64,000 nt of DNA from an uncultured Eubacteriales bacterium (GTDB lineage: Bacteria; Bacillota; Clostridia; Oscillospirales; CAG-382): the NCBI GenBank assembly GCA_900546385.1, contig URCT01000001.1, positions 43,507-107,506 of the forward strand. The letters are read 5' to 3'. Under the pieces are notes generated by a model. The model did no database searches. It was not told the origin of the DNA and worked only from the letters and a program-made list of their open reading frames with translations. The stretch's first letter is position 1. Every line of letters starts with the position of its first letter. Positions 1-7,062 of the stretch are shown in pieces. A program made the position numbers and the translations under genes.

Positions 1-446
1 ATGCGTCCGTCGCCCGAAAGAAGCGTGAACGCTTCGGCAAGAAAAGCGGTTATCTTGCCGAGAAGAGCCGGAATATCCGTCTTTTCCTGCGGTTTTTGGG
101 AGGTTTTCGCCGGTGATTTTTTGTGCGCATCGGCTTTTTTGGCTTTTGCGCTTTTTTGCGGCTTTTCGGGTGCTTCGCCGAATAAGCCGAACGTTTGGGT
201 GTAGCGGAGGATCTTCGGCTTTTTGGGCTTTTGCCGCCATGCGGCGCGCCACGCGGCAAGCTTTGTGATATTCGGATAGAAAACGCCGACGCGTGCCAAA
301 ACCTCGACCGCGCCGTCCGCATGAACGCGAAGACGAAAGCCAATGCGTGCGCACAAAAGCAGCACGACGAGCACAAGCACGGCAAGAAGAGCGAAAAGCA
401 GGATCTTTCCGCAGACGAGCAGCGCACCAAGAATCGCTTTTCCCAT
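1..446 (-). CDS. DUF2953-like membrane protein, partial (C-terminus outside window)
   Basis: The ATG at 444-446 follows a strong AAAGGAGG site and opens a frame that runs off the left edge, so about 148 residues are visible. Residues 7-35 are a single hydrophobic segment rich in Leu and Val. A basic, Lys/Pro/Ala-rich stretch (about residues 75-125) follows and then the start of another folded region. A short N-terminal membrane anchor followed by a soluble domain is the layout of the DUF2953 (YtfI-like) proteins that often accompany sporulation genes in Firmicutes, but the diagnostic C-terminus is missing, so the family call is tentative. A sigma-A-type promoter lies directly upstream (489-517). 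Confidence 0.5.
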   Translation of the reverse strand, partial: MGKAILGALLVCGKILLFALLAVLVLVVLLLCARIGFRLRVHADGAVEVLARVGVFYPNITKLAAWRAAWRQKPKKPKILRYTQTFGLFGEAPEKPQKSAKAKKADAHKKSPAKTSQKPQEKTDIPALLGKITAFLAEAFTLLSGDGR

Positions 447-488
447 GCTTCCGCCTCCTTTTGCCCGATACATCCGATATTCCTTATT

Positions 489-517
489 ATTGTACCACAG
501 TTTGCCTTTTGTTGCAA
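489..517 (-). promoter_or_regulatory. sigma-A promoter for the partial membrane-protein gene
   Basis: On the minus strand, TTGCAA, a 17-base spacer and TACAAT stand 43 bases before the start codon. Confidence 0.6.
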
Positions 518-578
518 GTGTTTTTGTGAAGTTTTTGCCGCGAATCGGGCGAGAGAAAAGAATGCGTCGGCTGCGCGC

Positions 579-613
579 AAAAAATCCCTTGCGATTTTTT
601 GTCGCAAGGGATT
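579..613 (-). terminator. rho-independent terminator of the sugar kinase gene
   Basis: A perfect 12-bp stem (583-594 with 602-613) is followed on the minus strand by a run of six T. It sits just after the kinase stop codon. Confidence 0.85.
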
Positions 614-638
614 GTGTGTCGAAAAGCGCAAAGCTGTT

Positions 639-1670
639 TTATCTCTGCACGCGTCCGGAACCGCCCGATTTCAAAAGGTTTTCGACCTCGGCAACCGTCA
701 CCATGTTGTAGTCGCCCTCAATGGTGTGCTTGAGCGCAGAAGCGGCTACGGCAAACTCAATGGCACTCTGCGTGTCTTTGCCGGTGAGCAGCGAATAGAT
801 AAGACCCGCACCGAACGAATCGCCGCCGCCGACGCGGTCAACGATGTGCAGATCGTATTTCTTGGAGAAGCAATAGTTTTCGCCGTCGTATAACATGGCC
901 GCCCAACGGTTGTCGTTGGCGGAAATGCTTTCGCGAAGCGTGATGGCTACCTTTTCAAAGCCGAATCTGTCCATGAGCTGTTTGGCAACGCTCTTGTAGG
1001 ATTCATGGTTGACAACGCCCTTTTCCACGTCCGTGTTTTCCGCTTTGATGCCGAACACGTCGCCGGCGTCCTCTTCGTTGGCGATGCAGACGTTGACATA
1101 CGGCATAAGCTCGGCCATGACCTTGCCGGCCTTTTCGCGCGTCCACAGTTTCTTACGGTAGTTGAGGTCGCAGCTGACCTTGATGCCCTTGGCTTTGCAG
1201 ACCTTGAGTGCATCGAGTACGATCTCGGCCACATTGTCGCCGAGTGCCGGCGTGATGCCCGTGAAATGGAACCAATCCGCACCGTCCAAAATCTTTTCCC
1301 AGTCGAAATCCGAACGCTCGGCAAGCGCGATGGCCGAATAGGCTCTGTCGTAAATGACCTTCGACGGACGCACCGATGCGCCCTTTTCGATGTAATAAAT
1401 GCCCATACGGTCGCCGCCGCGCGTCACGCACGAGGTGTCCACGCCGAAATAGCGCAGCGAATTTTCCGCCATTTGGCCGATTTCATGCTTCGGGAATTTG
1501 GAAACATAGGCCGAATCGAGGCCGAAGTTCGCAAGAGAAACCGAGACGTTCGCCTCACCGCCGCCAAAGGTGGCTTCAAAGGTGTCAGCCTGCAAAAAGC
1601 GTGTGTAGAGGTTCGGCTGCAAACGAAGCATTAACTCGCCGAAGCAAACGGTTCTGAAATTCTTTTCCAT
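639..1670 (-). CDS. kdgK: PfkB-family sugar kinase, probable 2-dehydro-3-deoxygluconokinase
   Basis: 343 residues, the usual length for ribokinase/PfkB kinases. The N-terminal 'FGELMLRL' and 'GGGEANVSVSLANFG' segments match the substrate-binding start of KDG kinases. The C-terminal signature 'GGGDSFGAG' near residue 280 holds the catalytic Asp and the anion hole. Members phosphorylate 2-keto-3-deoxygluconate with ATP in the cytoplasm, feeding the Entner-Doudoroff-type branch of uronate and pectin use. No KDPG aldolase or uronate isomerase gene is next to it, so the gene stands alone and the substrate is inferred from family resemblance; another ketose or fructose-like sugar is possible. It has its own promoter (1785-1813) and terminator (579-613). 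Confidence 0.8.
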   Translation of the reverse strand: MEKNFRTVCFGELMLRLQPNLYTRFLQADTFEATFGGGEANVSVSLANFGLDSAYVSKFPKHEIGQMAENSLRYFGVDTSCVTRGGDRMGIYYIEKGASVRPSKVIYDRAYSAIALAERSDFDWEKILDGADWFHFTGITPALGDNVAEIVLDALKVCKAKGIKVSCDLNYRKKLWTREKAGKVMAELMPYVNVCIANEEDAGDVFGIKAENTDVEKGVVNHESYKSVAKQLMDRFGFEKVAITLRESISANDNRWAAMLYDGENYCFSKKYDLHIVDRVGGGDSFGAGLIYSLLTGKDTQSAIEFAVAASALKHTIEGDYNMVTVAEVENLLKSGGSGRVQR

Positions 1671-1744
1671 GAGAGTTCTGTCCTTTCTGTGATTGACTTT
1701 TCCGCTTTCGCCGGATCACTGTGGCAAAAAGCCGAAAATGCACC

Positions 1745-1773
1745 TTGCAAAGTTCCGGGAAATACGATATAAT
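1745..1773 (+). promoter_or_regulatory. promoter for rlmH
   Basis: TTGCAA (1745-1750), 17 bases, TATAAT (1768-1773). The predicted transcription start is near 1780. It faces the kinase promoter head-on. Confidence 0.65.
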
Positions 1774-1784
1774 AGATCGTGATT

Positions 1785-1813
1785 ATTGTACCATGCTTTC
1801 GGACGCGTGTCAA
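1785..1813 (-). promoter_or_regulatory. promoter for the sugar kinase
   Basis: On the minus strand TTGACA (1808-1813), 17 bases, TACAAT (1785-1790). The predicted start is near 1778, so the transcript runs through the rlmH promoter. Confidence 0.7.
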
Positions 1814-1861
1814 CGATTGCAGGGGAAAATAATCGGATTATACAAATTTCGGAGATTTTTT

Positions 1862-2344
1862 ATGGTGAATATCACATTTTTGTATTTGGGAACTCCCACC
1901 GAACGTTTTTATCGCGAGGCCTTGGACGAATACGAGAAGCGTTTGGGGCGTTTCTGCCGCTTTACCGAAAAGTGCCTAAAGCCGGAGCCGCTTTCATCCG
2001 CGCCGAGCGAAAAAGAGATTTTACGCGCGCTTGCCGCCGAAAAAGCGAAAATCACGGCCGCTTTCCCAAAAGGATCGTATAAAATCGCACTGTGCATTGA
2101 AGGGAAAACGTTATCCTCCGAGGAGCTTGCCGAAACGATGGAAAAGCTGTCCGAAAAAGGCGTTTCCGACATCGTTTTTGTGATCGGCAGCTCGTATGGC
2201 CTTGACGAATCCTTAAAAAAGGAATGCGATTTGCGGCTTTCCATGTCGCGCATGACCTTTGCGCATTCGCTGGCCGGGGTGATGCTTGTGGAACAGATTT
2301 ACCGGGCGTTTTGCATCCAAAACGGCGATAAATATCATAAGTAG
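1862..2344 (+). CDS. rlmH: 23S rRNA (pseudouridine1915-N3)-methyltransferase RlmH
   Basis: 160 residues from ATG 1862, the canonical length of this SPOUT-fold enzyme. A longer frame upstream lacks a ribosome site, while GGAG precedes ATG 1862. RlmH dimers methylate pseudouridine 1915 in helix 69 of 23S rRNA on assembled 70S ribosomes. The SAM-binding knot ('VIGSSYGLDE') and the C-terminal 'EQIYRAFCIQNGDKYHK' identify it. Two positions look unusual against the consensus I recall: IGG is IGS, and the His-Gln-x-x-Arg stretch reads 'HSLAG', without the usual Arg. The gene is convergent with sigK, with stops only 4 bases apart. Confidence 0.93.
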   Translation: MVNITFLYLGTPTERFYREALDEYEKRLGRFCRFTEKCLKPEPLSSAPSEKEILRALAAEKAKITAAFPKGSYKIALCIEGKTLSSEELAETMEKLSEKGVSDIVFVIGSSYGLDESLKKECDLRLSMSRMTFAHSLAGVMLVEQIYRAFCIQNGDKYHK

Positions 2345-2348
2345 GATT

Positions 2349-3053
2349 TTAGCGTTTGCTTCCGGCGGCATCGGCTTCGGACGGGGTGTCAAAATGCGTG
2401 CGCAGCTTTTCAATCGCACCCGATTCGAGCCGCGAGACATACGAACGCGAAATGCCGAGCGTCTGCGCCACCTCACGCTGGGTGACCGGCTTTGTGCCGC
2501 ATAATCCATAGCGCAGCACGAGAATCTGCTTTTCGGTGGGCGTTAAAACCGAAGCGATGCCCTTCATCATTTTTTCGATTTTGATTTTTAAGTCGATCTG
2601 TTCGGCAATGTCGTCCTCGGTGCAGATGATGTCCATGTAGGTTAACGGATTGCCGTCCTTATCGGTTTCGACGGCATCGCCGAGCGAGCATTCGAGTGCC
2701 CTTTTTTTCTGTGAGCGGAAAAACATGAGAATCTCGTTTTGCAGGCATTTTCCGGCGTAGGTGGCAAAGCGCGTGCCGCTTTCGGGATGAAACGAATCGA
2801 TGGCTTTGATAAGGCCGATGGTGCCGATGGAGATTAAATCATCGCTGTCACAGCCGGAAAAGCTGTATTTTTTGGCAATGTGCGCCACAAGCCGCAGATT
2901 GCGTTCGATGAGAATTTTGCGTGCTTCGGCATCTCCGTTTTTGCACTTTTCGAAATATTGCTTTTCCTCGTCTTTGTTCAGCGGCGGCGGAAAATTGGCA
3001 CCGTGCGACAGCTTCAGAAACAAAAACAGCATATTGGCGAGTATTCCAAACAT
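2349..3053 (-). CDS. sigK: RNA polymerase sporulation sigma factor SigK (intact pro-form)
   Basis: 234 residues, full-length and uninterrupted. The first 20 or so residues are hydrophobic ('ILANMLFLFLKL'), like the pro-sequence removed by SpoIVFB. Region 2 carries 'LVAHIAKKY', 'DSDDLISIGTIGLIKAI' and 'TRFATYAGKCLQNEI', which bind the -10 element and core polymerase. Region 4.2 has the helix-turn-helix 'TQREVAQTLGISRSYVSRLE' that reads the -35 element. SigK drives late mother-cell transcription (coat and cortex maturation). In Bacillus subtilis and some Clostridia the gene is split by a skin prophage; here it is contiguous. SigE is the nearest alternative, but the short prosequence and lack of spoIIGA nearby favour SigK. 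Confidence 0.9.
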   Translation of the reverse strand: MFGILANMLFLFLKLSHGANFPPPLNKDEEKQYFEKCKNGDAEARKILIERNLRLVAHIAKKYSFSGCDSDDLISIGTIGLIKAIDSFHPESGTRFATYAGKCLQNEILMFFRSQKKRALECSLGDAVETDKDGNPLTYMDIICTEDDIAEQIDLKIKIEKMMKGIASVLTPTEKQILVLRYGLCGTKPVTQREVAQTLGISRSYVSRLESGAIEKLRTHFDTPSEADAAGSKR

Positions 3054-3184
3054 ACAATCCCTCCGTTTTTTCGGTTTTTGCCCGTTTACTGTATCTTATG
3101 CGCGAAAAAAGCGAAATGACCTTCATGTTCTGCTTTTTTTGTGCATACGGTGAAAGTGACAAAACTGCGAAAGGACGGATTTTT

Positions 3185-4459
3185 TTGATCATCTATACCG
3201 TAAAGCCCGGAGATACCGTCACAAGCCTTGCCGCCGCATACGGTCTTGACGTGTCTGCCGTAATAAACGATAACGGCCTTCCGCCGGACGGGCAGCTTGT
3301 GGTCGGCCAAAGCCTTGCGCTGTTGTTTCCGGAGGAGGTGTATACGGCCTCCGGCGGCGAAAGCGTTGGGGAGGTTGCCGGTCGTTTCGAAACGACCGAA
3401 CGGGCGCTTTACCGCAACAACTATTTTCTTGGCGGCCGGCCGACGCTTGCGACCGGCGACCGCGTGGTCATCCGCTATGAGATCGAGCCGCAGCGTCCGG
3501 CGTTCCTCGGCGGCTATGCGTATGATTTTATCGATCAGAGCTTGCTTGAAGCGGTGATCAGCTACATGACCTACCTCATGCCGTTCACCTATGGCTTTTC
3601 GGCAGACGGAGAGCTTGTCATGCCGAACGACGCGCGCCTTATCGAGACCGCCGTGCGTTACGGCACAAAGCCGCTTATGCATTTATCCACACTCACGCCG
3701 GACGGCTATTTCAGCAACGAAGCGGCGCACGCGCTTTTCGCAAGTCCGGAGGCCATCCGCCGCCTGCAGCAGAACATTTTGGAGAACATCCGCGCCAAGG
3801 GCTATGTCGGCTTAGACGTGGATTTTGAATATCTGTTTGCCGAGGATAAGGACGCCTATGCGTCGTTTATTGCCGGAACGACGGCACTGTTGAACGAAAA
3901 CGGCTATATCTGCGTGGTGGCACTGCCGCCCAAAACGTCGGATAATCAGACCGGGCTTTTGTATGAAGGAATCGACTATGCCGCGCTCGGCGAAGCGGCC
4001 AATTACAGCTTTCTCATGACGTATGAATGGGGCTACCGGTTAGGCCCGCCCATGGCGGTCGCGCCCATCGGTTCGGTGCGGCGCGTGGTGGAATATGCCC
4101 AAAGCCGCATCCCGGCAGAAAAGCTGATTCTCGGCATTTCCAACTATGGCTACGATTGGACGCTGCCGTATGTGCGCGGCGAAAGCGTTGCGCCGTCGCT
4201 CTCAACGGTCGAAGCGGTGAATTTGGCGCGGGAAAAGCGTGCGGAGATTCTGTTTGACGAAGCGGCACAGTCCCCGTATTTCTATTATACCGACGAGGAC
4301 GGACGCGAACACGTGGTGTGGTTTGAGGACGCGCGCAGCTATGAAGGCAAGGTGAATCTGATCCGTGAATACGGCCTTGTCGGCGGCTTTATCTGGGATC
4401 TCATGCGAAAGAATCCGCAGGGCTTTGTCACGTTAAATGCGTTGCTTGCCGTGGAATAA
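3185..4459 (+). CDS. LysM-containing GH18 spore peptidoglycan hydrolase (YaaH/SleL type)
   Basis: 424 residues from a TTG start at 3185, preceded by AAAGGA at 3170-3175. The frame extends further upstream, but this start gives 'IIYTVKPGDTVTSLAAAYG', the beginning of a LysM domain, and a length close to B. subtilis YaaH (427). A second LysM lies at about residues 50-97. The GH18 barrel follows, with the catalytic 'GLDVDFEY' motif (Glu is the acid) near residue 217. Family members act as N-acetylglucosaminidases on cortex fragments during germination or as spore-surface hydrolases. There is no signal peptide, as usual for spore-coat-deposited YaaH/SleL proteins. The sigK gene next door fits late mother-cell expression, though I could not pick out a certain SigE/SigK promoter. 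Confidence 0.85.
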   Translation: MIIYTVKPGDTVTSLAAAYGLDVSAVINDNGLPPDGQLVVGQSLALLFPEEVYTASGGESVGEVAGRFETTERALYRNNYFLGGRPTLATGDRVVIRYEIEPQRPAFLGGYAYDFIDQSLLEAVISYMTYLMPFTYGFSADGELVMPNDARLIETAVRYGTKPLMHLSTLTPDGYFSNEAAHALFASPEAIRRLQQNILENIRAKGYVGLDVDFEYLFAEDKDAYASFIAGTTALLNENGYICVVALPPKTSDNQTGLLYEGIDYAALGEAANYSFLMTYEWGYRLGPPMAVAPIGSVRRVVEYAQSRIPAEKLILGISNYGYDWTLPYVRGESVAPSLSTVEAVNLAREKRAEILFDEAAQSPYFYYTDEDGREHVVWFEDARSYEGKVNLIREYGLVGGFIWDLMRKNPQGFVTLNALLAVE

Positions 4460-4491
4460 TTGCCGATTTTTTCAAAACTTTTGGTTTTTTC

Positions 4492-4520
4492 TTGACTTTT
4501 TCCGCATTTCTCTCTATAAT
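4492..4520 (+). promoter_or_regulatory. sigma-A promoter of the SASA esterase gene
   Basis: TTGACT (4492-4497), 17 bases, TATAAT (4515-4520), ending 32 bases before the ATG. Confidence 0.8.
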
Positions 4521-4552
4521 GAAAGGTATCAATTCAGAGAGGCGGCAAATCT

Positions 4553-5380
4553 ATGCTTTCATCATTTCTTCTCATCGGGCAGTCCAATATGTCCGGACGC
4601 GGCATTCTGAATGCCGACAACCGCATTTTTGATGCGCGTATTCTCCGTCTTGTCAACGGCCGATGGCAGACCATGTGGGAACCGCTTTCGGCCGACCGCG
4701 TGTTTGCAGGAGCCAGCCTTGCGCCGGCGTTTGCACTTGAATTTGTGAAAAGGACAGGCGAACAGGTCGGCTTGATTCCGGCCTCCGACGGCGGTTCATC
4801 CATCGACGAATGGCAGCCGGGCGAGGCGTTATATGACCATGCTGTAAGCGAAGCGCGGCTTGCCATGCGCATAAGCGACATCAAGGCCGTTTTGTGGCAC
4901 CAGGGCGAAGCCGACTGCAATCCGGCGCGTGCGGCTGTCTATGCGCCCAAGTTCTTGCATATGTTCCGCACGCTGAAAAAGGATTTGCAGCTGCCGGATA
5001 TCCGCATCTATGTCGGCGGACTCGGCGATTATCTGCCCAAATGTGAGTTTGATCCGAACCTTGCGCATTACGACGGCATCAACACGGTTTTTCGCACGCT
5101 TGCCGCCGAAAACGACGATATCCGCTATGTGAGCGCCGAAGGGCTGACGTCGAACGACGACCATCTGCACTTTAACACCGAATCGCTCCGTGAATTCGGC
5201 AAACGGTATTTTGCGGCGTTTGCAGCCGATACGCCGGAGCTTGCAAAAGGAACGGACGCGGCACGTTCTGCGGCTTCCGACGATGAGAAGCTTTCGGAGA
5301 TGAAAGCCAAAAAGGAGCGCGGCGAGATTTCCGCGAAAGAGTACGACGCGTTTGTTCACGCTTATATCGCCAAATTATAA
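4553..5380 (+). CDS. SASA-domain (sialate O-acetylesterase-like) carbohydrate esterase
   Basis: 275 residues. The N-terminus 'FLLIGQSNMSGRG' holds the nucleophile Ser (residue 11) of the SGNH/SASA fold. 'LWHQGEADCNPAR' is the second conserved block, and 'DDHLHFN' near residue 203 supplies the Asp-His pair of the catalytic site. The family removes acetyl groups from sialic acids or plant polysaccharides. There is no signal peptide, so it should act inside the cell on imported material. A lysine/glutamate-rich C-terminal tail of about 40 residues ends the protein; its 'KAKKERGEISAKEYDAFVHAY' region resembles a short SHOCT-like oligomerisation motif. It is transcribed alone from its own promoter and followed by a terminator. 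Confidence 0.8.
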   Translation: MLSSFLLIGQSNMSGRGILNADNRIFDARILRLVNGRWQTMWEPLSADRVFAGASLAPAFALEFVKRTGEQVGLIPASDGGSSIDEWQPGEALYDHAVSEARLAMRISDIKAVLWHQGEADCNPARAAVYAPKFLHMFRTLKKDLQLPDIRIYVGGLGDYLPKCEFDPNLAHYDGINTVFRTLAAENDDIRYVSAEGLTSNDDHLHFNTESLREFGKRYFAAFAADTPELAKGTDAARSAASDDEKLSEMKAKKERGEISAKEYDAFVHAYIAKL

Positions 5381-5385
5381 AAGAT

Positions 5386-5431
5386 AGCCTCGTTCGTTTT
5401 GCTGCAAGACATACGGAACGAGGCTTTTTTG
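5386..5431 (+). terminator. terminator of the SASA esterase gene
   Basis: Arms AGCCTCGTTCGT (5386-5397) and ACGGAACGAGGCT (5413-5425), then six T. Confidence 0.8.
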
Positions 5432-5462
5432 TCGGCAAAAACAGAATCGTGCAAGGAATGTA

Positions 5463-5491
5463 TTGAAACGCGTGCCGAAAAAAGCTATAAT
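5463..5491 (+). promoter_or_regulatory. promoter of the SDR-AraC-FAD operon
   Basis: TTGAAA (5463-5468), 17 bases, TATAAT (5486-5491). It precedes an AGGAGGA-type ribosome site. Confidence 0.75.
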
Positions 5492-5516
5492 GAAAGAAAA
5501 AATCGGAGGAATGTAT

Positions 5517-6224
5517 ATGTCCGGAAAAATCGTACTCATCACGGGTGCCACAAGCGGTTATGGGATGGCAACCGCAAAGCTGTTCAAGGAAAAAGGCGAT
5601 ACCGTTATCATCGCGTCGCGTAATGCCGAAAAGGTGCGGAAAGCCGTCGAAGAAAACGGCTTTGCCGACGGCCTTACGCTTGATGTGACAGACTATACCG
5701 CGTGGTTGGAATGCAAGAAGCACGTGTTGGAAAAATACGGCCGAATCGACGTGCTTGTCAACAACGCCGGCGGCGGTCTTCGTATCCGCGAAACGGCGGA
5801 GCAAACCAAAGAGGATATTGACGCTATCATCGCGCTCAACTTAAACAGCGTGATTTATGGCTCGCGTGTTTTTGCCGAAGTCATGAAACAGCAGAAAAAC
5901 GGCATCATCATCAACATTTCTTCGGTCTGTGCCAAGCACGCCTGGGGCGGTTGGAGCGTATACGCCGCCGCAAAGGCCGGTGTTTTGGCGTTCACCAAGG
6001 GACTTTATGTCGAGCTTCAGAAATATGGCGTTCGGGCGACCTGCTTGATTCCGGCTTCTGCAAGCACCGGCTTCCAAAGTGCGGCACAGCTTGCCGAAAC
6101 AAACGATTCCCTGTCGGTCGATGATATTGCCTCGGCGGTATATTACGCAGCAAGTCTGCCGGAACGCGCCGTGGTCGAGGAAATGACGGTCTGGGGAACC
6201 AGTCAGGTTGTGGAGCCGTTATAG
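5517..6224 (+). CDS. short-chain dehydrogenase/reductase (SDR)
   Basis: 235 residues. GGAGGA at 5505-5510 sits 6 bases before ATG 5517, which is preferred to the ATG at 5511. The classical SDR pattern is complete: TGxxxGxG as 'TGATSGYG' near residue 9 for NAD(P) binding, 'NNAGG' near residue 81, the catalytic Ser in 'INISSVC', and 'YAAAK' supplying Tyr and Lys near residue 145. Members reversibly oxidise alcohols, including sugars and polyols; the substrate cannot be read from sequence. It is the first gene of a three-gene operon, with the next start 2 bases after its stop, so translation is probably coupled. Confidence 0.85.
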   Translation: MSGKIVLITGATSGYGMATAKLFKEKGDTVIIASRNAEKVRKAVEENGFADGLTLDVTDYTAWLECKKHVLEKYGRIDVLVNNAGGGLRIRETAEQTKEDIDAIIALNLNSVIYGSRVFAEVMKQQKNGIIINISSVCAKHAWGGWSVYAAAKAGVLAFTKGLYVELQKYGVRATCLIPASASTGFQSAAQLAETNDSLSVDDIASAVYYAASLPERAVVEEMTVWGTSQVVEPL

Positions 6225-6226
6225 AG

Positions 6227-7060
6227 ATGAACCGAATCAACGTTTTTAACGAAATTGTCGCATACATCGAAGCCCATTTGGATATGGCCATCGACATCGG
6301 TGTTCTTGCACGCAAGTGCGGCCTTTCGGTGTATGAGTTCCGGCGCATTTTCTCGTTTGCCGCCGGAATTCCGGTAAACGAATATATCCGCAAACGCCGC
6401 CTGTCGCGTGCCGGGGAGGTGTTGCGCGGAGACACTTCGGTTACCGCGCTTGCCGCCAAATACGGCTATGACGCGCCGTCGTCCTTTTCACGCGCGTTCA
6501 AGGAGTTTCACGGCGTTTCGCCGGTCGAAGCCGCCAAAGGCGACTGTGCGCTCGTGCTGTTTTCGCCGCTCGGGTTTGAAGCCAAGGTGTGCGGCGGCAC
6601 GCAGAGTGCCTATCGGTTAAAGAAGGATACGGCTTTTACGGTATGCGGCTTGTCGCAGGTTTCCGAAATCACCGACTCGGAGTGCTGTGAGGACGCGTGG
6701 AGCGCGTTTTATGCAAGCGATTCTGCCGATGAGCTGTTGAAGGCCTGCAAAAATCAGCTGTATGCCGTATACGAAAACGGAGAAAACAGCGTTCGGTGCC
6801 TTATCGGCGCACGCGGCTATGCCGAAAATCCGTTGCTTTCGCACGTTCGCGTTCCGGAAGCCTTGTGGATGTGCTTTTCCTTTCACGGAAGCGAGGACAG
6901 AAAGGTCAACGAATTCTACAAAACGCTGTTTGACTGCCTTGCGAGCAGCCGCTACGAAAAGGATGAAGCACTTCCGAACATCGAAATCTTCCCGGAAAAT
7001 ATGGACGACGAGAACTTTGAATGGGAAATTCGCATTGCCGTAAAGGAAAGAGAGGGCTAA
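6227..7060 (+). CDS. AraC-family transcriptional regulator with C-terminal effector-like domain
   Basis: 277 residues. Unusually for AraC proteins the DNA-binding part is N-terminal: two helix-turn-helix motifs in about residues 5-102, with the typical 'AAKYGYDAPSSFSRAFKEFHG' block. The remaining roughly 170 residues look like the GyrI/effector-binding module found in Rob/SoxS-type relatives. It lies between the SDR and FAD-oxidoreductase genes, separated by only 2 bases on each side. It therefore likely senses a metabolite of that operon and regulates it in cis. The ligand is unknown. Confidence 0.85.
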   Translation: MNRINVFNEIVAYIEAHLDMAIDIGVLARKCGLSVYEFRRIFSFAAGIPVNEYIRKRRLSRAGEVLRGDTSVTALAAKYGYDAPSSFSRAFKEFHGVSPVEAAKGDCALVLFSPLGFEAKVCGGTQSAYRLKKDTAFTVCGLSQVSEITDSECCEDAWSAFYASDSADELLKACKNQLYAVYENGENSVRCLIGARGYAENPLLSHVRVPEALWMCFSFHGSEDRKVNEFYKTLFDCLASSRYEKDEALPNIEIFPENMDDENFEWEIRIAVKEREG

Positions 7061-7062
7061 AG

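Noticed and set aside
195..893. Plus-strand open frame opposite the DUF2953-like and kinase genes
   Set aside because: The minus strand has promoter, ribosome sites and recognisable proteins; the plus frame has none.
2900..3200. SigE/SigK-type promoter upstream of the LysM-GH18 gene
   Set aside because: A weak CATAC-like match exists, but no convincing -35/-10 pair could be supported by eye.
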